Shown: positions 39,078 to 50,360 of the stretch, in pieces
Numbering within the stretch: position 1 is the first letter of the stretch
Layout of the letters: the number at the start of each line of letters is the position of its first letter
Assembly: GCF_028993555.1 (NCBI RefSeq)
Contig: NZ_CP118610.1
Span: forward strand, 1,674,001 to 1,738,000
Length of the DNA: 64,000 nucleotides
DNA from: Ensifer adhaerens
GTDB lineage: Bacteria > Pseudomonadota > Alphaproteobacteria > Rhizobiales > Rhizobiaceae
Direction: 5' to 3'
Program-made: the position numbers and the translations under genes
The notes under the pieces: model-generated
The model's database searches: none
The model's input: the letters and a program-made list of their open reading frames with translations, nothing else
Told to the model about the DNA's origin: nothing

Positions 39078-39923
39078 CGGATTTCAACCCCTTGATTACT
39101 GAGTAACGCAATTGTCTACGCGGTCGCGGATGGCTGGCGCAACCACAACATGCATACGAGATTACCGCGCACGCCGGTGACCAAAACGACGCGAGTGGGC
39201 GACAGACTGCGCATGCCGATAACCCACAAAGCCGGCGTGTTTGCCACGTCACGGTTGCATCTCGGCACCGCTGGAATTCGCCTTCACGAAGGCGAGATGC
39301 AATCGTTTGCATTGAAATGCTGTCTTGCGCCCCGCAATGAAGGTCCTGGTTGGCCGAGACATAGGCGGGGCCGCAAGAACCATCGACGTCGCCAATGACG
39401 GCACTTGTGAAATGGGTGCGTGCAGGCACTGGAAGGTGATGTCGAACGCAGCGGATCATCAGCCGAACAGAACCGCGCCGAGATCGAAATTGCTTACACT
39501 ACATCCTCGTCACGCTCACGCCCGGCCCTGGAATCTGCCGGTCGATCGGAGGACGCTCAGGCAAGCGACCTTGGATAGAACAACGGATAGAACAACGCAG
39601 GGGTCCCGCCGCAATGTGCGGCCGTTCTTGTCTGCACGATCATCTGGAAGCAGATGTGACACCCAGTCGCGATGATCCGCGGCGACCACCCTGCAGTTCG
39701 CAATGGGCCACTCCCACCCCAGGCAGTTGGTATTGCGCGATGCGTCGGCTCAGTTGAAAGGACTTGAAACGCATTGCTCTTTCGCCGCGCGAGCGGATGA
39801 TCGGTTTGGCTTGACTTGCGGCAATGGCTGACTTGCCGAATGCGGACGACGGGCCTATTTACGCCGTCGTCCAACCGATTTCGATCCGCCAGGATCAAAG
39901 AAGAACTCGATCTCCCAACGCCG
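39078..39923. other. 846-bp region without a convincing gene
   Basis: The longest non-coding stretch in the window. Open frames here have no ribosome sites or protein-like composition. It contains a strong nested hairpin (39255-39302), a GCATT-ga-AATGC mini-hairpin just after it, and a 12-bp direct repeat GGATAGAACAAC twice in tandem (about 39574-39597). It could hold an untranslated RNA or decayed DNA. Confidence 0.5.
39255..39302. repeat. Nested inverted repeat
   Basis: TTGCATCTCG (39255-39264) pairs perfectly with CGAGATGCAA (39293-39302). Inside, CGCCTT-cacg-AAGGCG (39279-39294) forms a second stem sharing two bases. No U-tract follows. Confidence 0.65.
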
Positions 39924-40490
39924 ATGAACACGACACAGACAAGGTCCCCGCAACCGGTTGAAATCTGCGCCTGGTCTCCCGAATGGCCAAGTCAGTTCGC
40001 CGTCAAGGCAAAACGCATAAGAAGCGTGTTGGGCGAGCGCGCCATTCGCATCGACCACGTTGGCTCGACGGCGATCCAGGGGCTGGCCGCAAAGCCGATC
40101 ATCGACATTCAAATTTCGGTGGCCGATCTGCACTCCATCGAAGTCCTGAAAGAGGAGATGAGCGTCATCGGGTACATGTGGCGGCCACTGAATGGCGACC
40201 TGACGAAGCGCTATTTCCGAGAGGCACCGGGCAACGAGCGTACGCATATCCACGTGCGCGCGCTCGGAAGTTGGAGCGAACAATGGTCCCTGTTGTTCCG
40301 GGACTATATGCGCGGCCATGGAGAAGAGCATGCGCCCTATGCAGAACTCAAGAGAGCCTTGGCGTCGCGATACCAGGATGATCGCGTGGCCTACACCGAG
40401 GCCAAGTCCGAACATCTATGGGGAATTGTTCGTCGTGCGGATTCCTGGGCTGCCCGAACCGGTTGGCAGCCGGGACCGTCCGACGCTTGA
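39924..40490 (+). CDS. GrpB-family protein (UPF0157)
   Basis: 188 residues with the GrpB core: RIDHVGSTAIQGLAAKPIIDIQISV (nucleotidyltransferase-like GST and DxD-type pattern), then RYFREAPGNERTHIHV and a C-terminal RDYMRGH...YAELKRALASRY segment. GrpB proteins belong to the nucleotidyltransferase superfamily and have no firmly known substrate; despite the name they are not GrpE-like. It is alone on this strand and ends at a strong terminator. Confidence 0.88.
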   Translation: MNTTQTRSPQPVEICAWSPEWPSQFAVKAKRIRSVLGERAIRIDHVGSTAIQGLAAKPIIDIQISVADLHSIEVLKEEMSVIGYMWRPLNGDLTKRYFREAPGNERTHIHVRALGSWSEQWSLLFRDYMRGHGEEHAPYAELKRALASRYQDDRVAYTEAKSEHLWGIVRRADSWAARTGWQPGPSDA

Positions 40491-40582
40491 GCACAGACGC
40501 CATCGCAGGCGCGAGAACTCTGCCGCCGGAGCAAGGTCGACCCGCATACCCGACGGGCCTCCTCCCTCGACCGAACTCCGAA

Positions 40583-40619
40583 AACAAAAAGGCCCCGGAC
40601 GAACCGGGGCCTTTTTGTT
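40583..40619. terminator. Bidirectional terminator between grpB-like gene and petC
   Basis: A perfect 16-bp inverted repeat starting AACAAAAAGGCCCCGG with a five-base loop. It has T5 and A5 tracts in the stem, so it works for both convergent genes. Confidence 0.93.
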
Positions 40620-40654
40620 GGATCTCGATCAGAGCCGGCTGGAGCCGACAGCGA

Positions 40655-41524
40655 TCAATGTTCCTTGTTGGCGTAGACCGACTTCTTCGTCAGGTAGACG
40701 AGACCGGTGAAGATCAGCAGGAACACCATGACCATGAAGCCGGTGCGCTTGCGTTCCTCGAGGTGCGGCTCGGCCGCCCACATCAGGAAGGAAGCAACGT
40801 CCTTGGCGTACTGGTCCACCGTCTGCGGCGTGCCGTCGTCGTAGGTGACCTGGTCGTTGGAGATCGGCTGCGCCATTGCCAGAGCGGCGGCGTTCGCGAA
40901 GTACGGGTTGTAGTGCGTACCTTCGGCGACTTCGACACCCTGCGGCGGCTCCTGGTAGCCGGTCAGCAGCGCATGGATGTAATCCGGGCCGCCTTCCTGG
41001 TAGGGCCAGAACATGTCGAAGACGAACTGCGGGAAGCCGCGTTCGATGCCACGTGCCTTCGCGATCAGCGAGAAGTCCGGCGGAGCTGCACCGTTGTTGG
41101 ATGCCGCAGCCGCTTCCTTGTTCGCGTAAGGCGACGGGAAGTGATCAGACGGCAGAGCCTTGCGGGTGAACATTTCACCGTCGGCGTTCGGGCCGTCCTG
41201 AACTTCGTAGTTTGCTGCAAACGCCTTCACCTGCGCTTCCGAGTAGCCGAGGCCTTCGAGCGTACGGAAGGGCACCAGGTTCATCGAGTGGCAAGCCGAA
41301 CAGACTTCGGCGTAGACCTTCAGACCACGCTGAAGCTGGCCCTTGTCATAGTGACCGAACGGGCCGGCAAAGCTCCAGTCCTGCTGTTCCGGCTTGTGGA
41401 TCGGGTAGTGGGGCGTACCGCCGCCATGCTCCTCGCCGCCCTTTGCCTCTTCGGCGACAGCCGCTCCGAGACCGAGACCAGCGACGACAGCGAGTGACAG
41501 AATGCCTGTAACAAGCTTTTTCAT
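40655..41524 (-). CDS. petC: Cytochrome c1 of the bc1 complex
   Basis: 289 residues. It has an N-terminal signal peptide (1-24), the covalent haem site CSACH (75-79), the methionine-ligand region later in the domain, and a C-terminal membrane anchor (about 262-281). It takes electrons from the Rieske protein and gives them to soluble or membrane cytochrome c. In many rhizobia petB and petC are one fused gene; here they are separate with 32 bp between them. AAGGAA precedes the start. Confidence 0.96.
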   Translation of the reverse strand: MKKLVTGILSLAVVAGLGLGAAVAEEAKGGEEHGGGTPHYPIHKPEQQDWSFAGPFGHYDKGQLQRGLKVYAEVCSACHSMNLVPFRTLEGLGYSEAQVKAFAANYEVQDGPNADGEMFTRKALPSDHFPSPYANKEAAAASNNGAAPPDFSLIAKARGIERGFPQFVFDMFWPYQEGGPDYIHALLTGYQEPPQGVEVAEGTHYNPYFANAAALAMAQPISNDQVTYDDGTPQTVDQYAKDVASFLMWAAEPHLEERKRTGFMVMVFLLIFTGLVYLTKKSVYANKEH

Positions 41525-41556
41525 TGTTGTGGGTTCCTTATCAATCGCTGTTCTGA

Positions 41557-42837
41557 TCAGGCGCGCGCGACGGCCGGCTGCGCCTTGGCATTCTGCTTTT
41601 CCAGCACCGCTTCGGTGATGGAATTCGGAATGCGCTTCGGCGTTTCGATCAGGCCGAGAACCGGCATGATGACGAGGAAGAAACCGAAGTAGTAGAGCGT
41701 GCCGATCTGCGACATCACGACGTAGAGGCCTTCTGCAGGGCGTGAGCCGAGCCAGCCGAGCATGATGGCGTTGATGACGAAGATCCAGAAGAACAGCTTG
41801 TACCACGGACGGTAGACGGCCGAGCGGACCTTGGACGTGTCGAGCCAGGGCAGGAAGAACAGGATGATGATCGAGCCGAACATCACCAGAACGCCGCCGA
41901 GCTTGGAGTCGATCGGGCCGATGTTGAAGGTGATGGCGCGCAGCATCGCGTAGAACGGCAGGTAGTACCATTCCGGAACGATGTGAGCCGGCGTCTTCAG
42001 CGCGTCAGCCGGAATGTAGTTGTCCGGATGGCCGAGGAAGTTCGGCATGTAGAAGACGAACCAGGCGTAGATGATCAGGAAGACGGAGACGCCGAGTGCA
42101 TCCTTCAGCGTCGCATAGGGCGTGAAGGGAACGGTGTCGGTCTTGGACTTGACTTCAACGCCGGTCGGGTTGGTCTGGCCGGTGACGTGCAGCGCCCAGA
42201 TGTGCAGGACGACGACGCCGGCAATCATGAAGGGCAGCAGGTAGTGCAGCGAGAAGAAGCGGTTCAGCGTCGGCTGATCGACGGCGAAGCCACCGAGCAG
42301 GAACTGCTGGATCCACTCACCTACCAGCGGGAAGGCGGTGAAGAAGCCGGTGATAACCGTAGCACCCCAGAAGGACATCTGACCCCAAGGCAGAACGTAG
42401 CCCATGAAGCCGGTCGCCATCATCAGGAGGTAGATGACCACGCCGAGGATCCAGAGGATTTCGCGCGGAGCCTTGTAGGAGCCGTAGTAGAGACCACGGG
42501 CAATGTGCAGGTAGACGGCGATGAAGAAGAAGGATGCGCCGTTGGCGTGCATGTAGCGCAGCAGCCAGCCATGGTTGACGTCGCGCATGATCTTTTCGAC
42601 CGAGTTGAAGGCGACGGTCGTGTCGGCGGCATAGTGCATCGCGAGAACGATACCGGTCAGGATCTGCACGATCAGCATGACCGAAAGCATGGCACCGAAA
42701 GTGTAGGCGTAGTTCAGGTTCCGGGGAACCGGATAGCTGATGAAGCTATCATGAACGAGACGCGGCAACGGCAGACGGGAATCAACCCATTTCTCAATGC
42801 CAGTCGTCGGCGTGTAGGTTGAATGTTCAGCACTCAT
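41557..42837 (-). CDS. petB: Cytochrome b of the bc1 complex
   Basis: 426 residues with eight membrane helices. Haem ligands are in helices II and IV ([44 protein letters not shown]). The Qo-site motif is PEWY. This is the quinone-handling core of complex III in the inner membrane. The ATG at 42837 is preceded by AGGGG. The gene is 14 bp downstream of petA. Confidence 0.97.
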   Translation of the reverse strand: MSAEHSTYTPTTGIEKWVDSRLPLPRLVHDSFISYPVPRNLNYAYTFGAMLSVMLIVQILTGIVLAMHYAADTTVAFNSVEKIMRDVNHGWLLRYMHANGASFFFIAVYLHIARGLYYGSYKAPREILWILGVVIYLLMMATGFMGYVLPWGQMSFWGATVITGFFTAFPLVGEWIQQFLLGGFAVDQPTLNRFFSLHYLLPFMIAGVVVLHIWALHVTGQTNPTGVEVKSKTDTVPFTPYATLKDALGVSVFLIIYAWFVFYMPNFLGHPDNYIPADALKTPAHIVPEWYYLPFYAMLRAITFNIGPIDSKLGGVLVMFGSIIILFFLPWLDTSKVRSAVYRPWYKLFFWIFVINAIMLGWLGSRPAEGLYVVMSQIGTLYYFGFFLVIMPVLGLIETPKRIPNSITEAVLEKQNAKAQPAVARA

Positions 42838-42851
42838 TATCAGTAGTCCCC

Positions 42852-43430
42852 TCAACCGATCTTGATAACTGTGTCGGAAACGAACGCGAAGGTCGGCACG
42901 TGAAGGTTCTCTGGCGCCGGACCCTTACGGATGCGACCGGCCGTATCGTAGTGCGAACCGTGGCAGGGACAGAACCAGCCACCGAAGTCACCGGCCTGGC
43001 CAAGCGGCACGCAGCCGAGATGGGTGCAGGAACCGATCATGACGATCCAGTTCTCCTTGCCCTCGCCGGCAGAGCGATCGACATCGCTTGCCTCTGCGTC
43101 GGCCGGAAGGTTGGCATTGCGCGCAACCGGATCCTTCAGCTCGTCGAGCTTGACGGCCTTTGCCTCTTCGATTTCCTTCTCCGTACGGTTGCGGATGAAG
43201 ATCGGCTTGCCGCGCCATTTCGCCGTCAGCGACATGCCGGGCTGCAGGCTCGAAACGTCAACCTCGATCGAGGCGAGCGCGAGCGTCGATGCATCCGGAC
43301 GCATCTGGTCGATGAAAGGCCAGGCGACAGCACCAGCGCCAACGACGCCTGCCATGCCGGTAGCCAGATAAAGGAAATCGCGGCGAGTGGGCTCGCCCAA
43401 GGCCTCGCTTGAAGTGTCGTGTTCGCTCAC
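42852..43430 (-). CDS. petA: Rieske iron-sulfur protein of the bc1 complex
   Basis: 192 residues starting at GTG (43430) with GAGGA upstream. Twin-arginine TRRDFLYLA (15-23) begins the single membrane anchor, consistent with Tat insertion of a folded cluster domain. The [2Fe-2S] ligands are in CTHLGC (135-140) and CPCHGS (154-159). First gene of petABC. An FNR/FixK-like box lies 73 bp upstream. Confidence 0.97.
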   Translation of the reverse strand: MSEHDTSSEALGEPTRRDFLYLATGMAGVVGAGAVAWPFIDQMRPDASTLALASIEVDVSSLQPGMSLTAKWRGKPIFIRNRTEKEIEEAKAVKLDELKDPVARNANLPADAEASDVDRSAGEGKENWIVMIGSCTHLGCVPLGQAGDFGGWFCPCHGSHYDTAGRIRKGPAPENLHVPTFAFVSDTVIKIG

Positions 43431-43502
43431 GGCTAAACCATCCTCTCACGCAATATTGCGGACACCGCATCCGCCCCCGGCGAGATTCTTGCCCCTTGCG
43501 GT

Positions 43503-43516
43503 TTGATCCAGGTCAA
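43503..43516. promoter_or_regulatory. FNR/FixK-like box upstream of petABC
   Basis: TTGAT-CCAG-GTCAA matches the TTGAT-N4-ATCAA consensus at nine of ten positions. It is 73 bp upstream of the petA start codon. Confidence 0.45.
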
Positions 43517-43760
43517 GGAACCACGCCCAATTCATAGTGCTAACGCCCCCGCCGTTTTGCGCCTGCAAACACGACATCGGCACCAGAATCCGGAAAAACT
43601 CTGCGCGCATGCGGCACGCAGAATCCCCGTCAATCCGGCGCGTTCTATGCTTGATCGCAAATTATGTCCAGCCTTGACAAGGGGATGTGGGCAGATTGTC
43701 GCGGGGAAAAGCGCGGCCAATCGGCACAAGGACTTGACGGTCGCCAGTTAGGCTGAACTC

Positions 43761-43778
43761 AGGCCGCTCGAGCGGCCT
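43761..43778 (-). terminator. Palindromic hairpin after ABC genes
   Basis: AGGCCGCTCGAGCGGCCT, a perfect 18-bp palindrome 22 bp after the ABC gene stop. It lacks a U-tract, so terminator function is uncertain. Confidence 0.4.
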
Positions 43779-43799
43779 TTGAGGCACTCTTGAGGCGCC

Positions 43800-45665
43800 C
43801 TACTCGGCCGCTTCTTCGCGGGCCAGAAATCCGCCCGACTGGCGCGACCAGAGCCCGGCGTATAGCCCGCCACGGGCGACGAGTTCTGCATGCGTTCCCT
43901 CCTCGACGATCCGCCCCTTGTCCATGACGACGAGCCGGTCGAGCGCGGCGATCGTCGACAGACGGTGAGCGATCGCCAGCACCGTCTTGCCCTGCATCAG
44001 ACGGTCGAGATTGGACTGGATCGCCGCCTCGACTTCCGAATCGAGCGCAGAAGTCGCCTCGTCGAGAACCAGGATCGGCGCATCCTTGAGCATCACCCGG
44101 GCTATGGCGATGCGCTGACGCTGGCCACCGGAAAGCTTGACACCACGCTCGCCGACATGGGCATCGAACCCCTGGCGGCCGCGCTGGTCCTGCAGGCCGA
44201 GAATGAAGTCGTAGGCTTCGGCTTTTCGTGCGGCTGCGATCAGTTGCTCCTCGCTCGCGTCCGGCCGACCAAAGAGGATGTTGTCGCGGATCGAGCGATG
44301 CAGCAGCGAGGTGTCCTGGCTGACCATGCCGACCTGGGCACGCAAGGATTCCTGCGTTACCGCCGCAATATCCTGCCCGTCGATGCGGATGCGCCCGCTC
44401 TCAAGATCGTAGAAGCGCAGCAACAGGTTGACGAGCGTCGACTTGCCGGCGCCGGAACGGCCGACGATGCCTACCTTTTCACCGGGTCGAACGATCAGCG
44501 AGAAATCGTCGATGACGCGCTCGGCCTTGCCGTAATGGAAGCGGACGTGTTCGAAGCGAATTTCCGGTTGGCTGACGGCGAGTGCGGTGGCATCGGGCCG
44601 GTCGACGAGACCGATCGGCTGTGACACGAGTTCGGCCGAATTCTGGATCGTGCCGATGTTGCGCATGATCGAGTTGAACTGCGTCATCATCCGGCCGAGC
44701 AGCATGTTGAGCCGGAGCACCAGCGCCAGCGTGAAGGCGACGGCACCGGAACTGATCGCGCCGCCGAGCCAGAGATGGATCGAATAGACCGCAATCGCGG
44801 TGATCATCATGCCGGAAAGCAGCGCCAGCGAAGCGCGCACGGCGGTCAGAAGTCGCGTAAACGGAATGACCGCGCGCTGGAACCGATCGAAGCCGGAGCG
44901 GATATAGCGGTCGTTCTCCTCGTCGCGACCGAAGAGCTTCAGCGTCTGGATGTTGGAATAGGCATCGACCATGCGGCCGTTCAGCATCGAGGCCATTTCG
45001 GCCGTCTCGCGGGCGTGCTTGCGGATGCGTGGAACGAAGTAACGCGCGAGCGCCAGGAAGACGACGATCCAGAAGGCGACCATTGCGGCCAGACGCCAAT
45101 CGAGCTGCGCCACCAGCGCCATGGTGGAGGCCGTGTAGATGACGATGAACCAGACGACCTGCAGCAGCGAGACGATGAGATCGCTCGTCGCCTGAGCGCC
45201 GGCCCACACCTTTGTGACGATGCGGCCGGAGAAATCGTTCTGGAAGAAGGTCAGCGACTGGCGCGCAACATGCACATAGGACTGCCAGCGCACCAGATTG
45301 AGAAAACCGGTGATGATCGACTGCTCTTCGACGAGCGCTGCCAGCGACACCGCGGCAAAGCGGAACACCATCACCGTCAGCAGCATGAACATGAGTTCCG
45401 GCCCGTTGGCGGCAATGAGCCCGCTCCAGCCGGCTTCCGGCTTCACCGTGTCGAGAACATCGACCAGCCGCCCGACGAAGTAGAACAGCCCGGCTTCGAG
45501 CATGGCGACGAGACCGCCAAGCACGGCCATGGCAATGAACGGTCCTTTCGCCTGCCTGGCGTAGAACCAGGCGAAACCCCAGAGCGATTTGGGCGGCTGA
45601 AGGCGCTCGCGCCGCGCGAAAGGCTTGATCCAGTTCTCGAAGAGGCTGACGATGGCGCTGAGCAT
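43800..45665 (-). CDS. ABC exporter half-transporter (second of pair)
   Basis: 621 residues: a six-helix membrane domain (about 40-330), then a nucleotide-binding domain with Walker A GRSGAGKST, signature LSGGQRQRIAIAR and Walker B ILVLDEATSALD. The catalytic Glu is present. It is of the ABCB/multidrug exporter type. The start at 45665 is preferred; the frame is open further but runs into the upstream gene. It lies 118 bp after a very similar half-transporter and may pair with it. The substrate is unknown. Confidence 0.9.
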   Translation of the reverse strand: MLSAIVSLFENWIKPFARRERLQPPKSLWGFAWFYARQAKGPFIAMAVLGGLVAMLEAGLFYFVGRLVDVLDTVKPEAGWSGLIAANGPELMFMLLTVMVFRFAAVSLAALVEEQSIITGFLNLVRWQSYVHVARQSLTFFQNDFSGRIVTKVWAGAQATSDLIVSLLQVVWFIVIYTASTMALVAQLDWRLAAMVAFWIVVFLALARYFVPRIRKHARETAEMASMLNGRMVDAYSNIQTLKLFGRDEENDRYIRSGFDRFQRAVIPFTRLLTAVRASLALLSGMMITAIAVYSIHLWLGGAISSGAVAFTLALVLRLNMLLGRMMTQFNSIMRNIGTIQNSAELVSQPIGLVDRPDATALAVSQPEIRFEHVRFHYGKAERVIDDFSLIVRPGEKVGIVGRSGAGKSTLVNLLLRFYDLESGRIRIDGQDIAAVTQESLRAQVGMVSQDTSLLHRSIRDNILFGRPDASEEQLIAAARKAEAYDFILGLQDQRGRQGFDAHVGERGVKLSGGQRQRIAIARVMLKDAPILVLDEATSALDSEVEAAIQSNLDRLMQGKTVLAIAHRLSTIAALDRLVVMDKGRIVEEGTHAELVARGGLYAGLWSRQSGGFLAREEAAE

Positions 45666-45783
45666 GGTTCCGATATAGGCGGTTCGACGGCAACAGCAAT
45701 CGGTTTCGACACAATTGCAGATTACAAATGCGTAACGTCCAAGAGAGCGGCCGCCGCTCTTTCGAACGGCGGGCCGCTGTTTC

Positions 45784-47637
<1,854 letters not shown>

Positions 47638-48048
47638 TGCATTGCTCCTTCAGAGTATTTTGAAGGAAAGCGGGTTTCCCCGCGTTCTTAGGATAAAAAA
47701 GTCAGTCCGGAAATGCAGCCCCGAAAGAAGGCTTTGTCTTCCGGAGTCCCGGAAGCGCGTCGATCTCTTTTAGAAGATAGGTCGCGGAACCGGTCAGGCC
47801 AAACGGTGGCCCATTACTCCAGGAAGGCATGTCAACATCAGTACATTCATGTTTGCCTCCGTCGGTTCGCGTTGAAGAGGCCTGATCTCTACCCTTATTC
47901 GCGCCGGCATGCCAGATTGTCGCAGGCTGTTTCTTGCACAATTTTTCATCGCTCGAGCATCTGTTGCTGTTTCGGCACAGATTAGCGTCGGCAAAATCAG
48001 CGAGCGCAAAAGCAAGCAGCGGCGGGCCTTTCGCTGCGGAGAACACGG
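47638..48048. other. ABC-GNAT divergent region
   Basis: A 411-bp gap between divergent genes. A GCGGG-tttc-CCCGC hairpin lies near 47670. A minus-strand open frame (47702-48061) overlaps the start of the GNAT gene and lacks a ribosome site; I do not annotate it as a gene. Confidence 0.45.
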
Positions 48049-48621
48049 ATGAATGTTTCATCGGATACGCCTCCTGATCTTCGCGGTGACGGCTTCGTCC
48101 TTCGCCGCCCTCGCGACGGTGATGCGGATGCGCGCCTGCGGCTCGGCCGCCATCCGCAAATCTACCGAATGTTCGGTGCTGGCCTGTCGTCGCCCGGCCT
48201 CTTTGGCCACGGAGAGGCAGCCGCCTGGGTTGCGCGGATTGCCGGACACCCGGCAGCCTGGATCATCGATCAGAACGGCCTCGCCGGCGAAGTCAGGCTC
48301 GACAATATCAATCACGCCGATCGGCGCGCGAGCTTCGCCATCGGCATCTTCGATCCGCGGCGCCTCGGCAAGGGGCTTGGCACGGCGGTCACCCAGCGGG
48401 TATTGGCCTATGCCTTCAGTGAACTTGCCCTTCATCGGGTGTCGCTCAGAGTTCTTTCGTTTAATGAACGGGCGATTGCCGCCTATCGCAAATCCGGCTT
48501 CTCCATCGAGGGCCGCGAACGCGAGTCGGCTCTGATCGACGGTGAATGGCACGATGACATCATGATGGGCATCCTGGCCGCGGAATTTGACGCGCGGCAC
48601 GCTGCCCCCAGAAACGAGTGA
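48049..48621 (+). CDS. GNAT-family N-acetyltransferase (RimJ/RimL type)
   Basis: 190 residues. The acetyl-CoA loop is RRLGKGLGTAVTQRVLAYAF (about 104-123), and the C-terminal RVLSFNERAIAAYRKSGF block is typical of RimJ/RimL-like acetyltransferases. The substrate is unknown (protein N-termini, amino acids or antibiotics are all possible). The trmL start follows its stop by six bases, so the two are probably cotranscribed. Confidence 0.88.
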   Translation: MNVSSDTPPDLRGDGFVLRRPRDGDADARLRLGRHPQIYRMFGAGLSSPGLFGHGEAAAWVARIAGHPAAWIIDQNGLAGEVRLDNINHADRRASFAIGIFDPRRLGKGLGTAVTQRVLAYAFSELALHRVSLRVLSFNERAIAAYRKSGFSIEGRERESALIDGEWHDDIMMGILAAEFDARHAAPRNE

Positions 48622-48627
48622 CCTGAC

Positions 48628-49089
48628 GTGAGCAATCTGCGCATCGCCCTCTACCAGCCCGATATTCCCGGCAATACCGGCACGATCCTGCGCATGGCCG
48701 CCTGTCTCGGGTTGGGAGTCGATATCATCGAGCCCGCCGGGTTCGACATTTCCGACCGCAACCTGAGGCGTGCCGGCATGGACTACATCGCTTCCGTTGC
48801 ACTCACCCGCCACGTCAACTGGGAGCGCTTCGAAGAGTGGCGCGCAGCGAGTGGGCGAAGGCTCGTGCTCGCTTCCACCAAGGCGGCCCTGCCCTATACG
48901 CGCTACGAGTACCTCCCTGACGACATCCTGCTTTTCGGACGGGAGAGCGCCGGCGTGCCCGACCATGTGCACGAGCGCGCCGACGGCCGCGTCCTCATTC
49001 CGATGGCCGAGGGCCAGCGCTCGCTGAACATCGCCATCTCCGCCGCGATGATCGCCGGCGAAGCGATCCGGCAGGTCTCTCCGGCCTGA
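48628..49089 (+). CDS. trmL: tRNA (cytidine/uridine-34)-2'-O-methyltransferase TrmL
   Basis: 153 residues, a minimal SPOUT enzyme. It methylates the ribose of the wobble base in tRNA-Leu. Motifs are DIPGNTGTILRMAACLG, LFGRESAGVPDHVH and IPMAEGQRSLNIAISAAM. The start is GTG at 48628, six bases after the GNAT stop. Confidence 0.94.
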   Translation: MSNLRIALYQPDIPGNTGTILRMAACLGLGVDIIEPAGFDISDRNLRRAGMDYIASVALTRHVNWERFEEWRAASGRRLVLASTKAALPYTRYEYLPDDILLFGRESAGVPDHVHERADGRVLIPMAEGQRSLNIAISAAMIAGEAIRQVSPA

Positions 49090-49147
49090 CAGCGTAGACA
49101 TTGCTACCTCCTGACTGCTGGTCGCAAACATCACCATCGATCGGGCC

Positions 49148-49723
49148 TTACGCCGCCACCTCGTTGTAAGGCGCGCTCTTGCGCGCCTGTTTCAGAACGC
49201 GCGCCCACCAGGTCAGCCGGTCTATCATAAGGAAGAGCGGCGCGCGCAGTTCCTCGGGCTTGTAGAGGTTGCCGGCTGCGTCGAACTTCGACCAGGCCTT
49301 CGCCAAGGCGATGCCATCGCGCAACGTCACCGCATGCAGTTCGCCGAAAACCTGGCGCAATTGCTCGACGGCCCGAATGCCGCCCGAGGCGCCGCCATAG
49401 GAGACGAAGGACACCGGCTTTGCGTGCCAGGGCTCGTAGACCGAATCGATCAGTTCCTTGAGCGCTGCCGGGTAGCCGTGATTGTATTCCGGCGTGACGA
49501 CGATGAAGGCGTCGGCCTCGGCGATCTTGCGCTCGAGCCACTCACCCGGATTGACCGCCGCCCCCAGGCCGCGCGAGGTCCTCAGCCGCGCTGGATCGAT
49601 GATCGTCAGCGTGAAGGTCTCCGAAGACGAAAGTTCCCGGATCAGCCAGTTTGCGACGGTATCGCAGAAGCGACCCTGGCGCGCGCTGCCATAGATCACG
49701 GCAAGGGTCATTTTCTCAGTCAT
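49148..49723 (-). CDS. NADPH-dependent FMN reductase
   Basis: 191 residues of the flavodoxin-like NADPH:FMN reductase family. The FMN phosphate loop is YGSARQGRFCD near the N-terminus, and the flavin-side motif is TPEYNHGYPAALKELID. It reduces flavins or quinones. AGGAG is nine bases before the ATG. It is divergent from soxR, and its promoter carries a perfect SoxR box between a -35 and -10 spaced by 19 bp, so it is very probably induced by redox-cycling compounds. Confidence 0.92.
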   Translation of the reverse strand: MTEKMTLAVIYGSARQGRFCDTVANWLIRELSSSETFTLTIIDPARLRTSRGLGAAVNPGEWLERKIAEADAFIVVTPEYNHGYPAALKELIDSVYEPWHAKPVSFVSYGGASGGIRAVEQLRQVFGELHAVTLRDGIALAKAWSKFDAAGNLYKPEELRAPLFLMIDRLTWWARVLKQARKSAPYNEVAA

Positions 49724-49760
49724 GGGAACAAGCTCCTGTTGTCGACGTCATGGAGCCAAT

Positions 49761-49791
49761 GCTATAAAACCTCAACAATAGTTGAGGTCAA
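49761..49791 (-). promoter_or_regulatory. SoxR-controlled promoter of the FMN reductase
   Basis: On the minus strand, TTGACC (-35, 49786-49791) and TATAGC (-10, 49761-49766) are 19 bp apart, the overlong spacing used by MerR-family activators. The SoxR box CCTCAAC-aata-GTTGAGG (49770-49787, perfect palindrome) fills the spacer. Confidence 0.88.
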
Positions 49792-49799
49792 TAGCCATC

Positions 49800-50270
49800 A
49801 TGACAATTGTGAAAAGCAGCGAATTGCGCCGCGAACTGACGGTCGGCGAAGTGGCGGAACGAAGCGGCGTCGCCGTCTCCACCTTGCACTTCTATGAAGC
49901 CAAGGGGCTGATCCGCAGCAACCGCACCCGCGGCAACCAGCGCCGCTATCCGCGCAGCGTGCTGAGGCGTGTTGCGGTGATCAAGGTAGCCCAGCGCACC
50001 GGCATCCCCCTGTCGGAGATCCAGGACGCTTTGTCGGTTCTGCCGGACGATCGTCCGTTGACGGTGGAAGATTGGGGCAGATTGTCTGAAAACTGGCGCG
50101 AACAGCTGAACGAACGCATCACCAGCCTGATGGCCCTGCGCGATCACTTGACGGGTTGCATCGGCTGCGGTTGCCTGTCGCTGCGCGAATGTCCGCTGCG
50201 CAACCCGCACGACGTGCTGTCGATGGAAGGCGCCGGACCGCGGCTGATGGATGACGATGGCCACCCGTGA
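49800..50270 (+). CDS. soxR: Redox-sensing activator SoxR
   Basis: 156 residues, MerR family. The N-terminal winged helix ([20 protein letters not shown]) is followed by a dimerisation helix and the [2Fe-2S] cysteines Cys120, Cys123, Cys125 and Cys131 in [12 protein letters not shown]. SoxR is activated when its cluster is oxidised. In non-enteric bacteria it controls a few nearby genes directly; the divergent FMN reductase is the evident target. The ATG at 49800 is inside the intergenic region, 13 bp from the SoxR box. Confidence 0.95.
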   Translation: MTIVKSSELRRELTVGEVAERSGVAVSTLHFYEAKGLIRSNRTRGNQRRYPRSVLRRVAVIKVAQRTGIPLSEIQDALSVLPDDRPLTVEDWGRLSENWREQLNERITSLMALRDHLTGCIGCGCLSLRECPLRNPHDVLSMEGAGPRLMDDDGHP

Positions 50271-50360
50271 AGCACATTAGTCTAAAGGTGCCGAAGTCAT
50301 GGCCGCTGCGCGAGAACTAAAAATGAGATCCGCACTGAAATCTATAATACTTTGATCTGG

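Larger units (their letters stand above)
43431..43799. other. petA upstream region
   Basis: A 369-bp gap between petA and the upstream ABC gene on the same strand. It contains the FNR/FixK-like box, the presumed petABC promoter and a perfect palindrome at 43761-43778. No gene seen. Confidence 0.5.

Noticed and set aside
39557..39931. A 124-codon minus-strand frame in the blank region
   Set aside because: No ribosome site, overlaps the start of the GrpB-family gene, and composition does not look coding.
47702..48061. A 119-codon minus-strand frame upstream of the GNAT gene
   Set aside because: It overlaps the GNAT start codon, lacks a ribosome site and shows no conserved motif. It remains possible but unsupported.
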